From Flavisolibacter tropicus (lineage in GTDB: Bacteria; Bacteroidota; Bacteroidia; Chitinophagales; Chitinophagaceae), in the NCBI RefSeq assembly GCF_001644645.1, contig NZ_CP011390.1:5411501-5475500 (forward strand): 64,000 nt of DNA. Reading direction: 5' to 3'. This document shows, one piece after another, positions 57,585 through 64,000 of the stretch. The translations under genes were made by a program, and so were the position numbers. Under the pieces are notes generated by a model that saw only the letters and a program-made list of their open reading frames with translations, did no database searches and had not been told where the DNA came from. The first letter of the stretch is position 1. Every line of letters begins with the position of its first letter.

Positions 57585-57632
57585 GGATGATTAACCGCCA
57601 ATTAACTTCGGTTATTTGGCGTTTAATCATCC
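57585..57632 (+). other. 17-bp inverted repeat upstream of a small gene
   Basis: GGATGATTAACCGCCAA at 57585-57601 pairs with 57616-57632 with one mismatch; loop of 14 bases containing CTTCGG. It lies 30 bases before the GTG of the next gene, so it may be a 5' UTR hairpin or an operator. A TAGTTTTA box is seen at 57568. Confidence 0.6.
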
Positions 57633-57661
57633 AGAATTATAGTCTACTTAATTTTCTCATA

Positions 57662-57898
57662 GTGCACACAAATAATAAAACAAGTTTGGTCTCACTCTTT
57701 GTAGAAGGGCAGCCGATTGTTTTTGAAGTAAATAAAGAACAGCAGGTTTTTCATTTTGAACCATTGTCTAGCTGGAAAGATCTGACAGCACCGGAAAGCT
57801 TTTCTTTAGAGTGTCAGGATAAAACCTGGTCTACCCACACAGACATAGATACCGATCTGTTCTATCAAGCTGTAGAGGAAGTAGAAAAGATGTTTTAA
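57662..57898 (+). CDS. Small orphan protein
   Basis: 78 residues if the GTG at 57662 is used. An ATG at 57587 in the same frame lies inside the inverted repeat and would add a basic, hydrophobic leader. The body reads as beta strands (SLVSLFVEGQPIVFEVN, QQVFHFEP) followed by an acidic helix DTDLFYQAVEEVEKMF. No family recognised; typical of small cytosolic orphans in this family. Confidence 0.52.
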   Translation: MHTNNKTSLVSLFVEGQPIVFEVNKEQQVFHFEPLSSWKDLTAPESFSLECQDKTWSTHTDIDTDLFYQAVEEVEKMF

Positions 57899-58138
57899 GT
57901 CTTCCCTCGTTGGCGTCAATAATTGAAGGTTGTTACTTTACACTTCGTTTTGGGCGTCAAACCATCTAATTGAACGTTCCAATAAAGTTTTGAACAAAAC
58001 TTGTAAAAAGTACCTCTCTCTTTTGTTACTCCTTTTTTCTATAGTAGCGCTGATCTCCTGTTGACCTTTGTAGATTTTATCTGCCAATTATAAATACTCT
58101 ATGGTTTTGATTCCTTGGTTGCATGCTTAATTTTAAGT

Positions 58139-59293
58139 ATGGATACGTATAACCGCTATAGTAGAAGTATTAGGGGGAGTATTTTCTGTTTTCTATTACT
58201 GTTTAGTGGTTTTGGCTTCACGCAATCCCTACAACCGGGTTTTCAAACTCAGGAATATGCCGATGCCCTTGCTATCAATTTTGGAAATTATGATAGTGTA
58301 GTAACATCAGAAGGACGTATTCCCGCTTACAAATGGCACTACCGCTCAAAAGTAACCGGGTTAGATAACCGCTGGTGGATGTGGTTAAGCACCGATGGAA
58401 AAAGGGGCATAATTACTATTAGAGGTACAGTAGCCACTACATCCAGTTGGCTGGCCAATGTATACGCGGTTATGCAACCTGCCATTGGCGATATTAAGAT
58501 CAATGACAGTGTAACCTTCCATTATCAACTGGCAGATAGACCCGATGCCGCCATACATACAGGCTGGCTGCTTTCCTTAGGCTCTATGGCTGGTGATATT
58601 GAAAAAAAAATACGGGAGCAATATGCAAAAGGGGTTAAGGAGTATATTATTACAGGCCATAGCCAAGGGGGAGGAATTGCCTACCTGTTGCGCTCTTATA
58701 TTTATTATCGCACCAAACAAGGAGCCCTACCTTCAGATATCATCTACAAAACCTATTGTAGTGCAGCTCCAAAACCCGGCAACCTGTTTTATGCGTATGA
58801 TTATGATTATATTAATAAAGGTGGGTGGGCCTTTACTGTGGTTAATGCTGCTGACTGGGTACCCGAAACGCCAATAAGCATACAACAATTCAGCGACCTA
58901 AATCCGCTAAATCCTTTTGTGACGATCAAAAGTGCACTTAGCCAACAGCGTTATTTTGTTAGGGTTTATGCCAATATGGTTTATAATAAGCTTAATAAAA
59001 GTACCCGAAAGGCAGCCAAGCGGTATAGAAGGTATTTGGGGGATAAAGTAGGGAAGCAGGTAAAGAAAAAACTTTCACAATTAGATGGAATCAACGCAAT
59101 AAGTACTATGAATTATATGCGTGCTGGTACACCAATCGTGTTAATGCCAGACATGGAATATTATACGCGTTTCCCCGATGACCCTACAAAAGGAGCAGGT
59201 ATTTGGACCCATCATACATTTGAAGCCTATTACCTGTTATTGAAAAAAGATTATGGAACAGTTACACAGGGGCATTCACTACTGGTTGAATAA
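58139..59293 (+). CDS. Exported lipase-family protein
   Basis: 384 residues from ATG 58139 (a TTG at 58115 is possible). Signal peptide (about 12-28, GFTQ). Alpha/beta hydrolase fold of the class 3 lipase type: oxyanion region ITIRGT, nucleophile elbow ITGHSQGGGIAYLL, an Asp in NAADWVPE and a candidate His in HHTFEAYYLL near the end. It would hydrolyse an ester of a lipid or other substrate in the periplasm or at the surface. No sorting tail. It stands alone. Confidence 0.85.
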   Translation: MDTYNRYSRSIRGSIFCFLLLFSGFGFTQSLQPGFQTQEYADALAINFGNYDSVVTSEGRIPAYKWHYRSKVTGLDNRWWMWLSTDGKRGIITIRGTVATTSSWLANVYAVMQPAIGDIKINDSVTFHYQLADRPDAAIHTGWLLSLGSMAGDIEKKIREQYAKGVKEYIITGHSQGGGIAYLLRSYIYYRTKQGALPSDIIYKTYCSAAPKPGNLFYAYDYDYINKGGWAFTVVNAADWVPETPISIQQFSDLNPLNPFVTIKSALSQQRYFVRVYANMVYNKLNKSTRKAAKRYRRYLGDKVGKQVKKKLSQLDGINAISTMNYMRAGTPIVLMPDMEYYTRFPDDPTKGAGIWTHHTFEAYYLLLKKDYGTVTQGHSLLVE

Positions 59294-59396
59294 ATGATTG
59301 TATGTTGGGTAATCTTTTTCCTCCTTTCTGCTAAACGTACGAGTTAAATCTATTAAGGCTATTTAGGATAACATAATTAAAAGGTTACAATAGCTT

Positions 59397-59963
59397 CTAT
59401 TCTATTTCTATTAGCTTTAGTAAACACACATTAACGGTATCTGTTGCCCGCCTGTACAAATCCGGATTGCCTTTTGGCATCCGCTTTAATAATACGCTGC
59501 ATTCCCTTAAAAAGCGATTGGCGAACTCCGGATCTTGTTCTACAATTCCCTTGCAATTGTCAATGATATCGGCATATTTTACAGTTTGTGCATCGGCACT
59601 GGTCTTTTCAATCCGGTCGGCCTCCATTTGCTTTCGCTTATTACGGTTCCATGTTGGATTACGCTGTTTGCTATACACATCTGTTAGCTCAACAACCAAC
59701 TCTTCTGTTTGTTGAGCTTCATTTTCATTCATAACCGTTTGCAAAAACTGCTTCAGTTCATTTTGATCCACATCTGTATCTTCTAACACATCGTGCAGGA
59801 GAGCTGCTGCTAATACCGGCAATTCTGTATTAAACAAACTGCACATTTCCATAACTCTTACAGGGTGCGCAATAAAGGGTTCAGGGGAATACTTACGCTG
59901 TTGGCCATTATGTGCCATTGCTGCAAATTCTTTTACCTGCTGGAGTGCTAACGCTGTATCCAT
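59397..59963 (-). CDS. HD-domain hydrolase (SpoT/MESH1-like)
   Basis: 188 residues from ATG 59963 (an ATG 30 bases upstream is also in frame). Metal-binding HD motifs are in order: AHNGQQRKYSPEPFIAHP and ALLHDVLEDTDVD, the pattern of the (p)ppGpp hydrolase domain of RelA/SpoT proteins (HD_4), then helical KYADIIDNCKG. No synthetase domain, so if it acts on alarmones it only degrades them. It could also act on another nucleotide. Monocistronic. Confidence 0.87.
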   Translation of the reverse strand: MDTALALQQVKEFAAMAHNGQQRKYSPEPFIAHPVRVMEMCSLFNTELPVLAAALLHDVLEDTDVDQNELKQFLQTVMNENEAQQTEELVVELTDVYSKQRNPTWNRNKRKQMEADRIEKTSADAQTVKYADIIDNCKGIVEQDPEFANRFLRECSVLLKRMPKGNPDLYRRATDTVNVCLLKLIEIE

Positions 59964-60208
59964 ATTACTTACCTCACGTTTTTCATGGTGCAAACATTAC
60001 ACCCTTTCAGGTAGATTGTTGCAACCTGTATATTATTTAGGTAGGATTATGATGAATGTATTGGGGTAAAATAGACAGGCAAGCTGATCAATAATAGTAG
60101 TCAGTTAACAAATATTTACTGCCCTATAAATGACTTCTAATTAGACTTAAAGGCATAGTTTTTTCTATGATTTTGCGTTAACCAGTTAACTATTAAAATC
60201 AATAAACT

Positions 60209-61264
60209 ATGGCAGATAATAATCGTAATAGAGGTGACCAATACTACAGTGGTAACCAGGAATGGCAGGCCAATAGAAACCGGATAAATCGTAATCGGGA
60301 CTTAAACCAGTATCATGAGGATGTAGAACGTTTTGGCAATGCGGGTTATAGTGGAAATTATAATAGAGAGGATGATGATAATCGGATGGATTATGGCAAT
60401 TATCAAGGTCGTGTAAACTACATACCTGATAACGATGACAACCGACCCGATTATGAAAGTGGTGACAGGTATGGCAACCAATACGGGGGAGGTTATAATC
60501 AAGGTAGTAATATGGGGCAGCAGCGTAATCAGTGGGGAAACCAATGGGGCACCTCTTATGGCTCTTCCTATGGCAATCAAACGCGGCAATCTGATCAAGG
60601 CAATTATGGTGGGCAATCGGGTTGGAGAAGCGTAAATGATCTGAGTGGTGGATATGATATTGACTACAACAATCGCAATGAAAACTGGCGTCGTGGAGAC
60701 CGCAATTGGCAAGATGACCGCCAAGATCAATATGGCAATAACTCCAGCAGAAGACACGATGTGAATTATGGTGGTAATGCAGCTAATGACTGGAACAATG
60801 AAGTACGAAATAAAGACGATCGCAGTTGGTGGGATAGAGAACGTAGAGATGTTTCTTCATGGATGAGTAGCAATGAGAACTATAGAGAGCCAAGAGGTAA
60901 TCGCAATTATCCAAATTTGGCTGGAGAACATAGAGGTAAGGGCCCTCGAGGTTATCAACGTTCTGAAGAGCGTATCCGTGAAGATGTGTGTGATCGATTA
61001 AGTGATGATGCTATGTTGGACGCATCTGAAATAGAAGTAACAGTTAATGGCGCTGATGTGGTTCTTTCTGGTACTGTTTTAAGTCGGGAGGCTAAGCGAC
61101 ATGCTGAGGGTCTGGCTGAATCTATTTCTGGCGTACGTAATGTAGAGAATCGCATACATGTGGGGCGTATGGATGAGCTGGAAGGAAATTATACAACGCG
61201 TCAGATTATAAGGGCGGCAGGAAATAATGAGTCTACAGAAGAAAATAGACGAAATAAAAAGTAG
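60209..61264 (+). CDS. BON-domain protein with Asn/Gly/Tyr/Arg-rich N-terminal region
   Basis: 351 residues. Residues 1-245 are low complexity: N, G, Y, R, D, Q and W make up most of it (YGNQYGGGYNQG, NRNENWRRGDRNWQDD), with almost no aliphatic residues. Residues of about 250-325 form a BON domain (EERIREDVCDRLSDDAMLDA ... VVLSGTVLSREAKRHAEGLA ... GVRNVENRIHV), which binds membranes or polymers in stress proteins such as OsmY. No signal peptide is visible. The disordered region resembles condensate-forming or hydration-related sequence (inference). The gene lies in a cluster of small hydrophilic proteins. Confidence 0.9.
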   Translation: MADNNRNRGDQYYSGNQEWQANRNRINRNRDLNQYHEDVERFGNAGYSGNYNREDDDNRMDYGNYQGRVNYIPDNDDNRPDYESGDRYGNQYGGGYNQGSNMGQQRNQWGNQWGTSYGSSYGNQTRQSDQGNYGGQSGWRSVNDLSGGYDIDYNNRNENWRRGDRNWQDDRQDQYGNNSSRRHDVNYGGNAANDWNNEVRNKDDRSWWDRERRDVSSWMSSNENYREPRGNRNYPNLAGEHRGKGPRGYQRSEERIREDVCDRLSDDAMLDASEIEVTVNGADVVLSGTVLSREAKRHAEGLAESISGVRNVENRIHVGRMDELEGNYTTRQIIRAAGNNESTEENRRNKK

Positions 61265-61384
61265 AAACAAACAGCAGACGGCTTTAGCCGACTCCTGATA
61301 GATGAATAGCTAGGTGTAAAATGGACAGCGAACAATGCGTTTATACCTAGCTATACTTTTTAAACAGAATTAAATGATTTGTTT

Positions 61385-61615
61385 ATGAAAGAAGCAAAAA
61401 AGAACAGTCAACCACAGCAAGAAAGAACTAGCAATTCGGAATTCAACAGGGGAGAAGATACTGTAGGTAGAGCCTATCATAGAGATGACGCTTTCGATAT
61501 TAGCCATGTAGACCGCCAGGAAGGGGCCATGCATCATGGAGTATTGGGCGGAAACTTTGAGTGTGAAGAAGATAATGAGGAAAGAACTACAGATAAGAAT
61601 GATACAAATAAATAG
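61385..61615 (+). CDS. Small hydrophilic protein
   Basis: 76 residues from ATG 61385 (TTG at 61379 also in frame). Very polar, with RAYHRDDAFDISHVDRQEGA in the middle and Asp/Glu-rich end. No family recognised. Its stop codon sits inside the left arm of a terminator, so termination is immediate. Located 120 bases after the BON gene, perhaps part of the same stress group. Confidence 0.66.
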   Translation: MKEAKKNSQPQQERTSNSEFNRGEDTVGRAYHRDDAFDISHVDRQEGAMHHGVLGGNFECEEDNEERTTDKNDTNK

Positions 61616-61638
61616 AGCCTCAAACTGAGGCTCTATTT
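61610..61638 (+). terminator. Terminator overlapping a stop codon
   Basis: Perfect 13-bp stem AAATAGAGCCTCA/TGAGGCTCTATTT with 3-nt loop, then ATTCG. The stop codon of the preceding gene is within the left arm. Confidence 0.85.
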
Positions 61639-61665
61639 ATTCGATATTTATTACTAAATGATCAA

Positions 61666-61761
61666 TTATCTCTTTTTTGTTTGCGGTGGCGTTTTAGGAA
61701 TAGGTACTAAAGCCGGTTTCTTAAGTCCAAACAAAATAGATAACACGTCTCTCCAATTCAT
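61666..61761 (-). CDS. 31-residue basic peptide (tentative)
   Basis: Minus-strand frame starts MNWRDVLSILFGLKKPALV and ends in a Pro/Lys-rich tail TPPQTKKR. Amphipathic helix plus basic tail; no neighbours or terminator of its own, so support is weak. Confidence 0.32.
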   Translation of the reverse strand: MNWRDVLSILFGLKKPALVPIPKTPPQTKKR

Positions 61762-61908
61762 AGAATATTGTTTGATGGGTGATTGATTAAACCTAATAAT
61801 TGCGTTATAAACATCTAATTTAAATAACAATTCTGTGCCGTTCTAATAAAAAGGCATAAAATCTACTTTTTTAACAAGATATAGGAGTGATTTTACTCTA
61901 ATTCTAGA

Positions 61909-62124
61909 TTATAAGCCTTGATAATTACCGCCAGGTCCGTCTGGACTATACGACCGGGGATAATGCGTTCTTGCTGGTGCATTTACACCAGGTTCTCCAT
62001 TGATCAGTTTTGTAAAATGCTTATCTGAGGGCTCTGTTTGTTGCGGATTTTTGTTAATAGAAACTACACGCAGTTCATTAGCACTTCTGTGGCTGGCAGC
62101 TTCGGTGATGGTCAGGTCTTGCAT
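61909..62124 (-). CDS. Small orphan protein (tentative)
   Basis: 71 residues on the minus strand, polar, ending in a Pro/Gly/Ser-rich tail (RTHYPRSYSPDGPGGNYQG). No signal peptide or domain. It lies in a gap of convergent orientation and has only an ATG and ordinary composition in its favour. Confidence 0.4.
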   Translation of the reverse strand: MQDLTITEAASHRSANELRVVSINKNPQQTEPSDKHFTKLINGEPGVNAPARTHYPRSYSPDGPGGNYQGL

Positions 62125-62281
62125 GCTTGCACAAGAGCAAAAACTATTCCCATATCCGCGATAAATAGCTGTATTTCAATAGAAAATATGGTAATGAAAT
62201 CTTAAAAACTCTTGCTGGCTCTACAATAGAGCCCAATTTGCGGCAGGGAACTTGAAGCATTTTATAAAAAATAATACCATT

Positions 62282-62500
62282 ATGAGTCAGGCATTTGTAA
62301 AAGAAAGTGAGGAACAATGGCTACATGAGATCGCACCTACTCTCCCCGCTTTGGTTATTTACCTTACCCGGGAAAATAATGGCATAAGAGTTTATGAGAA
62401 GGAGCACTTAGTAGATCCAAAAACGGGAAAAGATGTATATCGGATGAGTAATGGTCTTTCTTACTCAAAAGATTCGGAAGGCCGGTGGTGTATTATATAA
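62282..62500 (+). CDS. Conserved small protein of Bacteroidota type
   Basis: 72 residues from ATG 62282 (TTG at 62252 gives an extra 10). The text EEQWLHEIAPTLPALVIYLT, GIRVYEKEHLVD and MSNGLSYSKDSEGRWCII follows a pattern I have met as a short conserved hypothetical in this phylum. No function assigned. A short hairpin GGCTCT/AGAGCC lies at 62216-62232 upstream. Confidence 0.75.
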   Translation: MSQAFVKESEEQWLHEIAPTLPALVIYLTRENNGIRVYEKEHLVDPKTGKDVYRMSNGLSYSKDSEGRWCII

Positions 62501-62667
62501 TAAAGACTACAACTAACAAAGTGTAAAGAAAGAGCCTCTATATAGATAGAGATAAATAGTTGTAGACTGATCAGAAAAACTGTCTATCCTTTACATTTTA
62601 TCGTTTAAATACACTTGGCTTTATAGGTTAAATAAAGGATGTTTTCTGCTCCTTGCTGTGGAATGGA

Positions 62668-62769
62668 AGTCCTCAACGTCATCCTTTGTTCGAGACCGCT
62701 TCGAGACTTCTTTGGGATTCCTTCGGGCCACTTCGAAGAAGTCTCGAAGCAGTCCCGAAGATGAGGACT
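62668..62769. repeat. Nested palindromic element, about 100 bp
   Basis: Inner perfect 15-bp arms GCTTCGAGACTTCTT (62698-62712) and its complement (62736-62750); outer arms AGTCCTCA (62668-62675) and TGAGGACT (62762-62769). The rest of the 713-base gap 62501-63213 shows no gene. Its GGGATTCCTTCGGG core resembles the end of the 93-bp repeats. Confidence 0.75.
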
Positions 62770-63213
62770 GCAAGAGGTAGGAAAAGGGTAGGCTGTATGG
62801 CTTATTAGTAATGTAAGTGTGGAATTATATTTATGGTAACAGGTGTCATAGAGTAGGTAATACAGTTAAGGGATACGGTAAGTTCTATAGTTTGGGGAGA
62901 ATTTTGGAAAAGGCCTTGTTACTTGTGTGAATAGTTAATAAAGCTTATTGTAGAGAATTATTTGCAGTTGTTGACATGAACAAGAGCTTTAATTCAAACA
63001 GAAATGGTAGTAAAACAGAAAGCAACTTTATCTTAAATTGCAGGCCCCATTATCTAGCGGGTAGGGTAGAGCGAAAAATATTTGATTTTGTGGATAAATA
63101 GTAGGTATAATTATATTATATTAGATATTTTAGAGTGTCTTTCAACCATCTGTGCTAAACCATTCGTCTAACCATTCTTCCTAAAAAGCCATTTATAGTT
63201 TAAACTATCCAGC

Positions 63214-64000
63214 ATGAGCAATGGCTTTTCGTTGCAGCGAACCGAAAGTCCGCACCATATAAAAGACGCCCTCCAAGAAATAGTAAAAGAAGAAGTAGCA
63301 GAGACCTTTGGACACACAATTGCTTCCTCCAGGGATTGTATTCGATTGAGTGAAGAAATATATACAAAGACTTCTTTTAAAATCAATTCCAACACGCTCA
63401 GGCGCTTCTTTGGTTTAGTAAAAGCGCAATACCCACCCTCTCTTTCTACGCTAGCTATTTTGGCTAATTATTGTGGTTATCATTCATTAGATGAATTGAG
63501 TTTAGTGAAAGAAAAAGCCGCTAGCGGACAAACCTCAGTTGATGAAAAAAATATACTGCATTACCTGGTAACCCTTTTTTCATCCATTCCACATGGTAAG
63601 TCTAGCGCTGAAGCATTCTTTATCCTGGTAAAGAATACTATAAAATTTATTTCCTTGTCAGAGGAGCTAGCTAATAAATTTCAGCGCGCCATTGCAAAAA
63701 CCAAAAATGGGCAAGAGATCTATTTTGAGCAATATATTCAAATGGATAGGCTAAACTCTTTTTATGGTGAGGGACTACGCTATTATCTAAGTGAAAATAA
63801 ATCAGTGCAGGGTCAGATTTTTGGCTATTCTTTACTATGTATACGTGATTGGCTATCTCTGGATCATCTAAGCTTAAAAAGGCGGTATGAACAACTTAAA
63901 AAACTGACCTTGACTAAAAGGGCAGATCCGCTTATTTATGGTTATTACTATGCAGCACATCTTCTTTATGCAGAAGAATACCAGCTAGACGCACATAAGA
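63214..64000 (+). CDS. Regulator-like protein with helical C-terminal part (cut by window edge)
   Basis: The frame from ATG 63214 is open to the window end (262 residues visible). The N-terminus has SRDCIRLSEEIYTKTSFKIN, then SNTLRRFFGLVKAQYPPS and LAILANYCGYHSLDEL, an arrangement like an HTH-type module used in Chitinophagaceae regulators (family attribution is inference). The following Tyr-rich helical text (RRYEQLKKLTL, IYGYYYAAHLLYAEE) recalls the helical repeats of the gene at 36336. It is transcribed after the nested palindrome. Confidence 0.75.
   Translation, partial: MSNGFSLQRTESPHHIKDALQEIVKEEVAETFGHTIASSRDCIRLSEEIYTKTSFKINSNTLRRFFGLVKAQYPPSLSTLAILANYCGYHSLDELSLVKEKAASGQTSVDEKNILHYLVTLFSSIPHGKSSAEAFFILVKNTIKFISLSEELANKFQRAIAKTKNGQEIYFEQYIQMDRLNSFYGEGLRYYLSENKSVQGQIFGYSLLCIRDWLSLDHLSLKRRYEQLKKLTLTKRADPLIYGYYYAAHLLYAEEYQLDAHK

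Overview
The window looks like a chromosomal segment of a member of the Bacteroidota, most likely family Chitinophagaceae. The evidence is several secreted proteins with type IX secretion (T9SS) C-terminal sorting domains (types A and B), -7 boxes of the Bacteroidota form TAnnTTTG, start codons without purine-rich Shine-Dalgarno sites, LytS-type and CheB/CheR-fused kinases without any flagellar or MCP gene, and small orphan proteins of types common in that family. I see no rRNA, tRNA, phage, transposase or CRISPR.

Layout. 1-3685: 3' part of a CheR-PAS-histidine kinase. 3.8-15.2 kb: a metallopeptidase/propeller/barrel envelope protein, pyruvate carboxylase, a small secreted protein, an alkaline-phosphatase-superfamily enzyme and a GH20 hexosaminidase, all on +. 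15.6-30.8 kb: a signalling block with a LytS-type kinase, a cupin, a 19-codon peptide, a 1791-residue cytosolic kinase with about 12 PAS segments, a CheB-CheR-PAS protein whose CheB part has lost its catalytic Ser and His, two tandem CheB proteins with a zinc-ribbon tail (one broken by a -1 shift at an A6 run), a second broken orphan gene and a lone receiver. 31.4-35.4 kb: a KGG-type stress protein and the divergent cyanophycin genes cphB/cphA. 35.7-44.4 kb: a zinc-ribbon protein, a possible small RNA, a helical-repeat protein, htpG, a cation/proton antiporter and an AsmA protein. 45-48 kb: small genes and a stand-alone receiver. 48.2-55.7 kb: secreted proteins and a three-gene T9SS/tail-fibre operon. 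55.7-64 kb: a sparse stretch with a possible ncRNA, small hydrophilic proteins, a lipase, an HD hydrolase, a BON-domain protein and the start of a regulator-like gene cut by the window edge.

How the genes work together. The signalling block pairs protein methyl-transfer domains (CheR/CheB) with PAS sensors, kinases and receivers but shows no chemoreceptor. The cyanophycin pair makes and degrades a nitrogen reserve. The surface block exports proteins through T9SS.

The most striking unexplained structure is non-coding. A family of short-word sequence islands recurs in many intergenic gaps. Every island lies 3' of a stop codon, and in the clearest cases it sits between the stop codon and an intrinsic terminator, so it would be transcribed as 3' UTR. 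Three of those terminators share one stem word (AAAAGCACTCC or a one-base variant), and two islands share the same module order. A separate 93-bp REP-like element occurs twice in inverted orientation.
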